In this document: positions 1-12,119 of the stretch, one piece after another | How positions within the stretch are numbered: the stretch's first letter is position 1 | Layout of the letters: every line of letters begins with the position of its first letter | Source: Brachypodius melanocephalos | Taxonomy: Eukaryota; Chordata; Aves; Passeriformes; Pycnonotidae | Length of the DNA: 64,000 bases | Direction: 5' to 3' | Assembly: GCA_013398615.1 (NCBI GenBank) | Contig: VZSR01002741.1 | Span: 1,420,396-1,484,395 of the forward strand | Notes under the pieces: model-generated | What the model was told of the DNA's origin: nothing | Database searches by the model: none | Seen by the model: the letters and a program-made list of their open reading frames with translations, nothing else | Position numbers and translations under genes: made by a program

Positions 1-1844
1 CAGGGGCACCCCAGGGAACAGGGGCACCCCAGGGGTGGCCTTGAGAAACCTTGGCAGGAGGGGTCCTGCAGAGGTGAAGCCCCATCGGTTCCCCTGGATG
101 GGGAAGAGACTGGAAGTCCAGCCAAGCCAAGGGGATGACTCGGGAATCCATCCTAAATCTTTCTTCCCACTGTAACCCCAAGGAATTAGGAATGATGAAG
201 CACATCAGACTAATAACACAGAAATCTGCAGCTCGCAGGGGCAGCATCCCCCAGCAGCCCAGCGTGGGACAGGAGCCTGTGCTGAGGTATCAAATCAATA
301 ATGACTCATTTCCCTTTTGTGTCTGCAAATCAATTGTAATAATGCCTTAATATAGCTGAAGTATCTCCAAATCCTCCTTTATCCCCAACGATGTCATGAG
401 AAAATCCGATCTTGTTATTAAAATCGGTGATTACTCACAGTATTGCTCCAGACACACTCAAACTTCCATGGGGGGGAGGAAAAATCCCTGAGTTTTAACT
501 CCCTTGTTGGGGAAGCAGCTGGATGCTGCCAAGCTCTGCCCACTACTCACACCCATCACCTCACCAAGAAGGCGCTCTGTGTGTCAGTCCTGGCCCCCAA
601 AATCCACTGGAGAGCCCCCAGTGGGGCAGGGGGAGGAGGAGGGAGGGCTCACCCCTTCCAGGGCTCAGACCCCACCAGGGGACACCAAGTGACTGATGGC
701 AGCAAACCTGAATCATCCAGGACTGTGGTGGCAGCATTCCTGGGACAATATTTTAAAATATCTTTTATAAACATTTACTTCAATTAAATTTCTATTTGGG
801 ACCCACTGTAGGTAAATAACGGCTCTTTAATTATCACAGCATCAAAGTCCCAGTATAATGCTTATTAAGTCATACTTAGGGCCAGATAATCTAGCCTATT
901 TTGGATCCCTCTATTTAATCTTTCCTTTCTGGCAAAGGTCCTGGAGCTGATGCCCATGTCCCCAGGAATTTTTTTTCTCTTTTGCAGAACAAAGTTTGCC
1001 AGGAAAACTCCAGATGGACTTAGAGGTAAGACTGACCACGTCTGTGTTTTCTTTAGGCCCTTAATGATCCTATAAATTTCTCCAAGACCCTCAAGCTTCT
1101 CTGGTGCCTGTAATCCCACTCCCACTAATGCCAGAGTCACAGTCCTCAGGCTGTGATCTCACCTCCCCTGGATCTGTGTCCCACAGGTCAGGGGGTGTCC
1201 TGGCTAATCTGGTTGTTTAGTCCAACCGGGATCATCCCGGGTGCATCCTGACCCCACCGCCTGCTGGGCCGGGCACAGAGGGGCTGCCTGCTCTGGGCCT
1301 AAGCTGGCAATGTTCAATTACATTTCCCTTAATCCCTCTGTTGATCTTGCAGCCCCCGCCAGCTTTTTCTGTCTGGAGGAAGGGACAGATTGGAGGTGAA
1401 TCACTCGCTGCCCTGTCCTAAGCAGATGAAGGTCAAGATAATGGGATCTCCGTGTTTCTGAGAAATGCTCCTTAATCAGCATTTCCCTTTGATGGCTATT
1501 CTTTAATTCGAGGTTCAGGTTTGAGGAGCTGCCAGGTAACCCCTTTGAACTTCTGCTGAGGTTCACATGTGGGTTTCCACCTAAAGCCACAGAACAACAG
1601 ACCCGCGGCCAAACGCTGACCTGGCACCCAGCAGAGCTGCTGCTCCAAAGGAGCTGCTGGAATTGTGCCTGTATCCTACCTGGGATAACACCTCATCCTA
1701 CCTGGGAGACTGCTGGGATAACACCTGCATCCAGCCTGGGAAACTCATGAAGGCACTTTCTTGTCCCAAATAAACCTACTGTGAGCAGCTACACCTCTGG
1801 CAGACACGGGGATTCTGTAAGCACCACTCATCAGAGAGGGATGA

Positions 1845-2100
1845 TTAAGCTGCCAGAGGGCAGGGATAGATGGGATATTGGGGAGGAATTGTTCCCTGGG
1901 AGGGTGGGCAGGCCCTGGCACAGGGTGCCCAGAGCAGCTGTGGTTGCCCCTGGATCCCTGGCAGTGTCCCAGGCCAGGCTGGACATTGGGGCTTGGAGCA
2001 GTCTGGGACAGTGGAAGGTGTCCATGCCCACAGCAGGGAGTGCAGTGAGATGAGATTTGAGGTCCCTTCCAACCCAAACCATTCCATGATTTCTGGAGGA
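1845..2100 (+). mobile_element. CR1 LINE 3' fragment
   Basis: Typical 5'-truncated CR1 end: CTGCCAGAGGGCAGGGAT, then GGGCAGGCCCTGGCACAGGG, GAGCAGTCTGGGACAGTGGA and the terminal CCCTTCCAACCCAAACCATT with CCATGATT. Confidence 0.85.
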
Positions 2101-3092
2101 TGATTTCTCATCCTGAGTGCTTCAAGCCTCATAGGAGAGGATGAAGCCAGCTGTTGGCAGCATTAGAAAATCCACATCATTGTAGCTTCCTCCAGCACAT
2201 CACGATTTGCTGTAGAGGTTCTGCATGACCCTGCAAAGACCCTCTGGCCACAGTCTGGGGGAAAGGAGAGGAACTGGAACCCATTGAAGTGGCTCACAAA
2301 GGGCTGCCACATCTGTCACTTCTTCCAGAGGTCAGTGATAGCCCCATCAGGCTTTTCTGGGCCTCCTCCTTTAATGAGCTAATCTAACCCAGCAGCTGAA
2401 ATCCCATCGACTCAACCAAATCCACCTCTGGAGATTAAAATATCATATTGACCAAGTAAAAGACATTTCTCTGAGCTCCCATGAACCCCATGACTGGGGG
2501 AAGAGTCAGCAAAGCAATCTCCCCACCATAGGAAGTCCTGTTACTCCAGAGCTGGAAACAGCCAATAATTAATCCATAATTAATCTCAGGTCTCAGGAAA
2601 CCTGAACTTCTTTCTCTGGTGACTCTTCAGGAATTGTCCCAAATGGTCATTCAGGGTTTTCACCAAGAGGTCACCAGCTGCTCTGTGGGAGAGTGGGCTG
2701 CACTCACAATTAAGGATTAGGGGAGAGACTGTGAAATCCTGATGCAGGATCACAGATTTTTATAAAGTCCAGTGCAGAGTACCACTGGATGCACAGAAGT
2801 CAGAAGAAATGCTGTGCTGGATCCCTCTGGGCTGAGTGTCATGAACCTGGGACTTTCTCATGTTCTGATGGATGTGGCCTTCTCTTTTTCCTTCTCCTCC
2901 CTGCTTTGATGTTCAGAGTGCTGTGGAAGGACACCTGACTCACCCAGTGCTCATTCCCTTCCCCGTGGGCCAAACTTTCCAAACCCAGCTCGTGCATCCC
3001 AGTCCCCAGGAGCAGTGAGGCAGCACCTTCCATCACCCATTGAGATGGATTTCAGGGGGGAAAGTCTGCAGAGGAGCAGGGAAATGCTGGGG

Positions 3093-3182
3093 ATTCTATT
3101 CTATTCTATTCTATTCTATTCTATTCTATTCTATTCTATTCTATTCTATTCTATCCTATTCTATCCTATTCTATCCTATTCT
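3093..3182. repeat. (ATTCT)n pentanucleotide microsatellite
   Basis: About 18 uninterrupted-length units of a TATTC/ATTCT pentamer, with T-to-C changes appearing in the last few units (CTATCC). It is followed by a short (TTTA)n run at about 3187-3205. Confidence 0.95.
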
Positions 3183-3517
3183 TTCATCTATTTATTTATT
3201 TATTTAGCATTTAAATTGATTTAATCCATAAAATTCTAAAGTTTTCCTTCCCTCATCCTGCTCAGGGAAGGGGTTGTGGCCCTGGGCTCCTGCACAGCTC
3301 CCAGCACTGGCTGCTCACCATTACCATGGAATTAGTTGGGATTTTGACATTCTTTTAATGCCACAGCTGCAAAAGGTGCTCGACACAGGCAGGTACAAGA
3401 CATAAGAACCAGCGAGACACCTGGCTTCACACAGGGAGGCACATCCTGACCCAGCCTCTGGGGACTGGGGGGATGTTTGAGGCACCCCAGCCCGCCCTGC
3501 TGTCCCCTGGCACTCAC

Positions 3518-3591
3518 CCAGCCCGTTTGCACACTCGTAGAAGTCAAAGCAGTGCACGGTTCGATCCATCCCGTACGGTCCCATGAGTGTC
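3518..3591 (-). CDS. Candidate shared second exon of the unidentified minus-strand gene
   Basis: A 74-nt minus-strand exon between CTCCCCCAG| and |GTGAGTGCC, both strong splice sites. After one base completing the previous codon it reads TLMGPYGMDRTVHCFDFYE and then CANGL, leaving phase 1. The residue mix (Cys, His, Trp/Tyr/Phe) is protein-like rather than repeat-like. Later exons were not found below 3518 and may lie left of the window. In the locus order known from other vertebrates, SEC14L5 should start on this strand, but none of these residues match the SEC14L5 N-terminus that I know. Confidence 0.42.
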
Positions 3592-5103
3592 CTGGGGGAG
3601 ACAAGAGGAGCAGCTCTCTGTCACGGGCCAAAAAGAGCAGAGGCACAGGTGCCCAGCCAGAACACACAGTGGCACATTGTCCCTTCAGCCTGGCCACTGC
3701 CCACCAGGCACTGCAGACACCCAGGCCGAGGGACAGCCCCACCTCTGCACCCACACGGGCAGAACTCAGCCCCCAGCAGCCCCCCCCGAGATTCACACAG
3801 ATAAATGAGAGAATATGTGCAGGGCTGAACATCATCCTCCCCACCCAGCAAATCTGCTGGACCTGTCTGTGATTCATTACCCCAGATTATCGGGGCTGGA
3901 CAGCTGTGCGGCTCCCGGGAAATGAGATCAGAGCTCGGAGCTGGGTTCTGGGAATAAAGCACTTTTACAAACACAGGCAGCCTGCAATGAAGAGAGCCGG
4001 GCACAACCCACTCTCAAGAGTTTTAATGCAGGCAGAGGGTCTGGAAAAGGGAATGCAAGAGCTGCTCCAAGTCCTGGTCTGCTGGGAGCTTCTCATCACA
4101 AGCCAGAGCGGGTGGAAGAGCATCACACACCTGAGATTCCTCTGAGCCAAGTACACCCAAAACATCTCACGGTCTCCCCCCTAAACACCCTTAGGCAAGG
4201 TCCCAAATGAGTGACCCCAAAAACACCCTGCCCCAACCACAGATGCCAGACTCCAAACCTGGGACCACCAGCACTTCTCCTTGTGCCCCTCAGGATGGAT
4301 GAACCTTGATGTGAGAAACCCCGACACAGATGTGCCCGATGGGAAACCAGGGCTGAGGAGGTCCCAAAACGCTCCCCAGCACTTAATCCAGGAGAGAAAA
4401 GGTGTTTCCCAATCGATATCAGCTCCCAGATCTGAACATGGATGAGGAGGAGCAACACCGTGGGAAACAAGAGGCTGCTCCAAATCCAGCGGGAGGCAGG
4501 ATAAGAATAACCTGCAGGGACTTAGCAGGAATCCAAAATAAAACTCAAAATATCGAGCTATCCAGCAAAGCCAGTAACTTCCACCTCTCAGATTTGGACT
4601 GGAAGTGTTTTCTCCCTGTTAAAAAACGCTCCTCCTTGCTATCCTTGCATTGTACTGAAGACTGAACAAAGAGCTGGCCACAGGTGGCTGCTGAAGAATG
4701 GAGCTCGAAGGCATCCCAGGAAGGCAGAGCAGCCCTGGGCCCAGGCTGCTTCAATCCCCCAGCCAGGATTTCCAGGGTATTGTCAGGAAATTCCCGGGGC
4801 GCACCCGGGCGCTCAGGGCAGGCTGGAAGGCACCATAGGGACCCAGTTTCAGCGGAGCAGATTCCTCCTTGATACCATCAGCTCTTATCATCATCATCCC
4901 CCTGCGATCACCTCGTATCATCATCCCCCCCGTCCGCCAGCAGCCCCGAGCTCTGCGAACGCCACCAGCGCACAAAACCCAAGCAGCCACGGTGTCCCTG
5001 CAATCCCTGCCTCCCAACCCTGCTCCCGGAGGAGCCACGGGAAAACCTCGGCTGGCAGTGAGGGTCCCCCCTCCCCATTTCCAGCCCAGCTGGGCGAGGT
5101 TAC

Positions 5104-5150
5104 CTGCTGATGATGATGGCTCCCTTGTAAAGGACAGAGACCACGGGCAT
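5104..5150 (-). CDS. Candidate alternative first exon (B) of the same unidentified gene
   Basis: The minus strand has a near-ideal Kozak context (GCCGCCAAGATGC) at 5150-5148, then MPVVSVLYKGAIIIS, then a donor AGCAG|GTAACC at 5104/5103 in phase 2. It can splice to the exon at 3518-3591 in frame, exactly as exon A can, so the two look like mutually exclusive 5' ends. A possible acceptor about 37 nt upstream of the ATG (GCAG|GGCC) means it might instead be internal. The coding part is 47 nt. No family recognised. Confidence 0.4.
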
Positions 5151-5235
5151 CTTGGCGGCGGCGCCAGCCCGGCCCTGCCAGGCACAGCCGCTCCGATTTG
5201 GCAGGAATCCGTTAAAGTGATGGGAGGTGGAAAAA

Positions 5236-5274
5236 GTGGAGGAAAAAAAAAAAAAAAGGGAAAAAAAAGGGGAG
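5236..5274. repeat. Poly(A)/G-rich low-complexity run
   Basis: A 15-base A run, GGG, then an 8-base A run and GGGG, about 90 bp from candidate exon B on its 5' side. Confidence 0.85.
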
Positions 5275-5448
5275 GTCGGAGGGCATCACGTGGTCTCCCC
5301 GTATGCGTGTTAATTCCACCCAACATTAACACAGATCAGCTCAAAAGATCTCCAACTTTAGATTAAAGCTGACGCAAGCTGGAGCCAGCGCGGCCCGTCC
5401 GAGCGCCTTCCCAAAGAGCCCCGGGCAGGGCCGGCCCCTCATCCTCGG

Positions 5449-5632
5449 CACAACGGGAATTCCTTGGGATGCACAACGGGAATTCCTTGGGATGCACAAC
5501 GGGAATTCCTTGGGATGCACAACGGGAATTCCTTGAGATGCACAATGGGATTTCCTTGGGATGCACAACGGGAATTCCTTGGGATGCACAACGGGAATTC
5601 CTTGGGATGCACAACAGGAATTCCTTGGGATG
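5449..5632. repeat. 23-bp minisatellite, eight copies
   Basis: Eight head-to-tail copies of a 23-bp unit containing the 8-bp palindrome GGAATTCC (core GGGAATTCCTTGGGATG). Copies start at 5449, 5472, 5495, 5518, 5541, 5564, 5587 and 5610. Most are identical; the fourth and fifth carry G-to-A and C-to-T changes and the eighth one further G-to-A change. Confidence 0.95.
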
Positions 5633-7317
5633 CATTGCTGGGAATGGCCCCTCTAGGGATGAAGGGCAGCGTTCGGTGTGGGACATGTGCAGTCACCATC
5701 CCTAAAGGATTAAAATCCATAGCAAAGCTTTGGAAGGAGTAACAGATCATGGCACTTAGGGGGTTAGGGTTGATGTTGATTTGTTTTTTTTCCTTCTAGC
5801 ATCTTTTCCAGCCCTCAGTTGTTTCCTTTTTAATGCAGAAGGAGTTCAGCTGTCCCCCTGTCTGCTGGGAGGTCAGAAGCCTGGTTGGCCTTTGGACAGC
5901 CTCGTCCATCCCTATCTTGGTGCCATCATACAGCTGCAGAAGCAGCAGGACCCTCATCCTGTAGGATGGGGATGGAGGGATGAAAAGACATTATCCAAGG
6001 TTTTCCAACGAATGGGAATGGACCGGAACAGCCCTCCTGGGGACTTGGCAGGAGCAGGGCTGTGATCCCAGGGGAGAAGATCTGGTGACCTTTCCCGAGA
6101 AGGGAAAAGTGTTCCCCTGGACCTGCAGGAGGACACGGGTCCTGCATCCCAAGCAGACCTGGAGGACATCTGAGGTCACAAGGAAACTCTTGGCCCTGGC
6201 TCCATCACTGGTGTCCTCCTGGTGCTGTTCCCACAGCGGCTCCTCAGGCTCCTGGCCAGCCCCCATTAGTGGCCCTTGCCCTCGTTAGCAGAGCCCTGAG
6301 TGCAGCCGCTGTGGACGTGCCTGCCTGGCACTGCCACTCCTTGCCAAACCATTCCTTGAGTCCAAGCTGCTGGACATCGCTGTTCCCACGTGTGAGCAAC
6401 TGATTTGATCAGCTGGAGCTCCCCCAATGGCCTCGTGTAAAGGCTCCCTGGGCGAGTGCAGGGTGCTTCAAAACAACGACAAACTGGAAAAGTCCTCCTG
6501 CATTTTGTATTTTTTTTTTTAATTGCTTTCATTTGAGGGCATTCAGATGACATATAAAATCTGAGTAGATTTGACCTTCAGGTGGCCAAAACTTTTCTGA
6601 AAATTAAATTATCTGGCTAAAAAAATTTAAATTTTGGATAAGTAACGCCGACTAGACAAACGCAGATGCATCTGGTGGTGGATACATTGTGCACACCCCA
6701 GCACAGTGGGATGTGCCCACACCTGGTTCATGCCCATGTTAAGGCTTTGGCTGAACCAGACCAAGCATGAGGGATGGTATCTGGGCCCATCTCCAAATCT
6801 GGTGGATGCTGCAGCCTTCAAGATCCTCACAAACCTGCCCAGCCCCTCAGCAACCCAACAGCAGGGAGATGCTCTCTCTCCTGCCATCCCACAGAAAATG
6901 TCCAGGGTGTGGAGAGCCAAAAAATTAAGGCAGGAGGTTCCAACACCTGATGACCACCATCTCTGGCTCTTGGTGACTCGTTCAAGGCTGGCCAGGAGGT
7001 TTTGTGGCAGAACATGAACAGAAATCCTACGCTGGGGTGGGGAACCCTCCCTCTCTGCCTGTTCCACACCAGGGCACAGCTCCTCGAGGGGCAGGAGAGT
7101 CCTGGCACCATGCCCAGCTCGGGATGACCTTTTTGGGCACCCAGGATCACACTCCAAGCCCTCTGATGCATCAATAACCATCCCACCACCAAAATACCCT
7201 GTACAACCCTCCAAGATCCTGTGGGACTCTGCTGATACATTGTCACACAATTACTGCCTTGATCCACGGGCCAGAATCCTGGCTGGAGTAAACCAGGGGT
7301 GCTGAAGGGAAGGGATT

Positions 7318-7505
7318 GCACAAGCACTGGAGCCAATGGAACAGGATAAAGCTGAAGCACTGGCACAGGGTGCCCAGAGAAGCTGTGGCTGCCCCATCCC
7401 TGGAAATCTCCAGCTTGGAAGGGGCCCATCCCCATGGCAGGGAGTGGAATAAGATGATATTTAAGGTCCCTTCCAGCTGAAGCCATTCTGTGGCTCTGTG
7501 ATAAG
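7318..7505 (+). mobile_element. CR1 LINE 3' fragment
   Basis: CTGGCACAGGGTGCCCAGAG through AAGGTCCCTTCCAGCTGAAG and a terminal CTGTGGCTCTGTGATAA; shows an internal deletion relative to the other copies. Confidence 0.8.
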
Positions 7506-9887
7506 GTCACTTCTTTGACCAGTTTCAGAGGGGCTGCAGGAAAGGTCAACAGAGTCAGGGCAACCCAAAACTTCCAAGAAAATGGGAATATTTTCCTGCC
7601 TGGCACTTCAGTAATTCACCCACCCTGATCTCTGCATCTCAGGGAACAATTTCCACACTCAGGGTTAAACAGATGTGTTTGGGGCTCAACATCTCTGCCA
7701 TGAAGTCCTTCACCTGCCCAAGGCTGGGATTCCTGGTCCTTCCCACTGGTGAGATGTTGCAATAAACCACACACTTGTCCACAAGCTGCTAAAAGAAATG
7801 AAAACCAAATCCAAGAGGCCCTCGGGGAAGAGGAGCATTGCTCAGCTTCCAACTTTCTCTCCAAACACTCAGATCCTCAATCCCATCCTCCAAAACACAC
7901 ACCAGCCCTGGCAAAAGCATCAGACTCTGCTGCTGCTCCTGTTCATTAACACATCTCTTATCAGAGGAAGTTTCAACTGAAACAATTCAGAGGATTTTCA
8001 GTGGTTTAAAACTTGGAATCACATTCAGGAAGGATTTACAAGCCCCCTGTGATCTACCCGAGGGCACCAGGCCCGGTTTGTATAAGCAGTGTTGAAGGCA
8101 AACATCCCCCTGGCAAAGGACCTGTGCTGTGTGCTCAGCATCCTTCTGGAGCTGGGGCCCAGCTGAGCAACTCCCAGTTAATCCAGGATTCTTATCCCAG
8201 GGAACTGCTGGTGAGACTTTGGGTTCTTAAATAAATGAGAGAAGAGAAGGAGTATGAGTTAAGAACAAAGTAACCCCGTGGGACTGGACAGCAGATAAAC
8301 TTCATCACTTCTTGTCCACTTTAACTGCTAGAAAAATGAGTTTAAAACTCACTGGAAAATGATTTTTTTTCCCAATGGAATTTTTTTTTTTGCTTAAAAA
8401 ATATTTTTAATAGAAGTTGAGTGAAACTGTATAAGTCAGCTCTACTTAACACTACCATTTATAATGCAGGGATGGGTGAAACTGTAAATAGATTCAAAAT
8501 AAGTCTTGGAGCAGGAGCATAGAGTAAAAAATGCTGGGTCAGCACAAGTCAGGTGCATTTCCAGTGTATTTTTGTGAGAGAGCATGAAGAGGAAAGTGTG
8601 GGAGAATGAAACTGGGAGTGCTGGGGAGAGGCACAGAAACCACTACCAAGAGGAAGCAGTGGAGAAGGTGATGGGGATGGGTTTGGATTTCAGAGAGAAA
8701 AGAGGGGAAAAGGATGGCTGAAACCAGTACAACCAATAGTAACATTATGATAAAAAATAACTCAGGTCTGCCCTTTTCCTTCCTGGCCAGACAACAAGCA
8801 AAGAGAGCTGGAACAGTTGGACCACAAGGGCAGTGATGGGTTTAACGCCACTGGGAGTGTCGGCATCACACGGTCACCATGTCCAGCAGCAAATGCAAAA
8901 ATGCCATGGGAAGACATCACTCAGGGCTCATCCCTCGTGAAACACACTTCCATTTCAAACTGAGGGCTCAGTGAGCTCTCCCCCCAGCCAAACACCCCTT
9001 CACAGCCTGGCTGCTCAGCCGGGGTGTCCTGGGCAGCCCAAAATGTTATTGTATTCCATAATATTTTATTCCAGATCTAGCCATGCCCAAAAATTGTGGC
9101 CTTGAACCAAGACATGGGGTCACCTCCAGGCCATGTTAAGGCTGCACAAGAAATGGAACCCTCATCTCCTCAGTTATTCCAGCCCCAACACCAAGGCTAA
9201 AGCCAGGAACCAGGAGTGGGAGCAGCTGAACCCAGGCATGGCCAGACCTCACAGCAGCATCCCTGGGTGATCCCGGTGAGCCAGCCAGGATCACATCATC
9301 CCAAAAAGGGAGGGGAGGGAAGGGAATGCTGACAGCAGCACCCCTGAGCCCGCAGGGAGCCTCTGTGCCCAGCTGAGTGGAGGAACAGGGTCCAAGTAGG
9401 TTTGTGTGGGTGGGAATTAGAGGTGGAAAGACATCCTGCAGTGGCAGTGAGATCTGTCTGAGGCCTTTTGGCTCCGGAAAGCAGCATTAAGCAGGTTGGA
9501 GGTGGGAGGGCTTACCCCAGCAGGGCACTGGGTCACGTCTCTGCCCTCCTCCCACCGACTCCGGGAGCGGCAGCAGGAGCTGCCCAGGCAGCAGCAGCAG
9601 GAACAAGGGAGTATCACTGAGTGAGCTCATCTCATGACACCACAAAATCAGCGTAGGCTGCAGAGGCTTTTACATCTGATTAGAAATTGGGAAAATGCAA
9701 CTGTGCTGCCTGCAGGATCAGCTACAAAGCGTTGGGGATAAATCAAAAAATCCATCAGCTGGGAAGGAGCTGCCCACGGTCCCAGGGCAGCCCACGGCAT
9801 TCTCATAATAACACCCATGGAGTCACTTCAGATGAGCTCAGGAGATGCTCACAGACAAGACTGAACAGAAGAGGCAACAAACAGTCA

Positions 9888-10118
9888 TGGAATATCAGGT
9901 TGGAAAGGACCTCAAGGAGCACTTGGTGCAACCTTTCTTGTCAAAAGTACAGTATAGGCAAGACAGCCCAGCACCCTGCCCGGCTGGAACTTGAAAGTAT
10001 CCAACACTGGGGGATGCACCACTTCCGTGGGGAAGTGATTCCAGAGGCTGACGGTTCCCGTTATGAAAACTTTTCCTCTCGTGTCCAGCTGGAACCACCC
10101 CAGGAGTAACTTGCACCC
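9888..10118 (-). mobile_element. CR1 LINE 3' fragment, antisense
   Basis: Starts with ATGGAATATCAGGTTGGAAA (the reverse of the CR1 terminus), then TGCACCACTTCCGTGGGG and TCGTGTCCAGCTGGAACC. The sequence differs from the common copies here, so it is probably a different CR1 subfamily. Confidence 0.75.
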
Positions 10119-12119
10119 AAAGGAACCACGGTGCCAAAATTACTGGTGAAGGGAGCAGGCAGATTCTACAGGGAGCACTCAGGGATGGGCAATCCCGTGC
10201 TCCCACCCCAGCCCTGGGCTCAGCATCTCCCTGGGCACCCACCTGCAGAGGGTGGCAGCAGGTGCAGCCAGCCCTGCAGGGGTGATGCTGCTCCTCCAAG
10301 CCTGTGGTCCTCATCCTTATGGGCAGGGCTGCCAGCCACCCCACATCCCTGCCCCCACACCCCACAGGCACTTTCCTCCTCCCAAGGACCATGTTGGCCC
10401 CAGAACTCCTTCAATCCCTTTTTCTGAGCCCTCCAGCTGCAGAGGTCACAGGGTGGCTCCTGGGGAGGGTTTCACCCTCCCCACTCCTTCTGCTGCTGGG
10501 TCACCCCTCAGTCCCACCTGAGCCAAGATGGAGAGGTGAGGAGGATTTGATGGCTGGGCAGTTTTCCAGTGCTTGTTCTCCCCTTCTGCTGATGCACATT
10601 CTCACCCCTCAGGACTCCTCCCCTCCTCCCAGGACATCTCCACCAGCAGGCCACCAAGACCTCAGGCAGGTGGAGATGCCACCTCTCACTGCTGGCCAGG
10701 CTTTCTGTCCTTCAGCCCCTTTTATCACCCTCCTCTAAACTTCATCCCTATTTCCAATGTCCTTCTCAGCCAGTGGATTTCTTCAGCATGGGCAGCATTT
10801 TGCTGCCCCAAAGTCAGATCTCTACTGCCCATCACTTTCATCCCCAGGAAGAGAGGGGCTTGCAGAAGGAAGCTGATGCCACCTGACAATTATGCATCGA
10901 GTCAAGAGGGTTGGAGCATTTTCTGGAGGTTCTTCTTGCCCAGGGGGAAGATGGCCAGTCCGTGGGCACCTGCCTGGCAGAGCTGCTCTTGGAGACTGCT
11001 GGGGCTTGGAGAGGTTAAACCACAGCAAGGGATTACAGGTATTTTCCAATGGACATCAACACACAGCTCTTTCTGTGCTGTTCCAAAAGGTTTTGGTTGG
11101 GGAAAAGGAAAAAAGAACCTCTTCAATTAGCCTGTCTTGCAGTAATTAGGAGAGACTGTTTAAGGTAGAAGGGAGGCCAGGCTGGGTCTGCCAGAAATTT
11201 TTAGGAAAGGCATTTATTCCAGGGCCCAGCTGAGCTGAACATTCCCCAAGATCTGCTCCAACCCAACCCTTGGATGTACCCCTGAGATGGGGATTAACAC
11301 AAACACAATCACATGGGAAAGCTCAAAGAGGCACCTTCATTTCCACCACAGCAGGTCGAAGGTGTGGTAACATCCCTCCCACGAGGAAGCCTTTCTCCCT
11401 CCTCCTCCTCTTCACCTTCCCATCCACTGGGTGATCTGCTGCTCTGCCTGGTGACAGGTCCCATGGCCACTGTTTGGGTGTCAACTGCTGTGAAGGGTTA
11501 ACAGGATTATAAATCTCCCTGGCTGCCTAAATCCCCTGGGCTGTGGGATTGGACTGGTTATAAACTTATTAACAGGGGCTGGTGGGGGCTGCAGGACCTG
11601 CCTGGCCACCCTCTGCCCACCCCACGTTAATGGAAGAAAACCTGAGAACCACAGCAGGAAACTCACCCAAGTGAATCCATAGAAATAGAGAGGGAAAGAG
11701 AGTGGTGAGGGAAATGGCTGGGTGGAAAGATGGAAAGATGGGAAAATCACATATTTTTGGGGAAGATTTCAGAACACGTTGCTGAACTGGAAGTGCAGCT
11801 CTTGGGAAGAGCTTTGACCCATCCTTGAGCTGCAAACATCCCCGTGCTCCAATCCAGACCCTGGCACAGGCCATAAACAGGCAGCAGTAATAATTCCAGG
11901 AGGATTGGTGGAAGTGCCTGGCCAGTCTTGCACCTGGACACGCCTGGTGAGGAGCCGGCAGCGGCTCCAAACCCCTCGGAGCACACAGAGGGCCGTGAGA
12001 CCCGCCCGGCACCGACGGCGCCTTCAGGGCTGTTTTCTTTCCTACTGGCTCTGGCAAAGCTCCTGCACAGAAGCCACCACCGCAAAAGCAAAACTCGCTT
12101 AGAGCTTCCAGCAGTCACT

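Larger units (their letters stand above)
1..3517. other. Non-coding stretch left of the unidentified exons
   Basis: No exon is supportable here. It holds a CR1 3' end (1845-2100), a (ATTCT)n array (3093-3182), a short tandem of CAGGGGCACCCCAGG at the very start, and otherwise unique sequence with AT-rich patches near 340-430 and 780-900. If the minus-strand gene at 3.5 kb is real this would be its downstream intron. Confidence 0.5.

Noticed and set aside
5449..5632. Regular direct repeats resembling a CRISPR array
   Set aside because: The units abut with no spacers and the host sequence is clearly a vertebrate nuclear genome; it is a minisatellite.
5761..5775. TTAGGG-like hexamers suggesting an interstitial telomere repeat
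   Set aside because: Only two imperfect copies in ordinary sequence; expected by chance.
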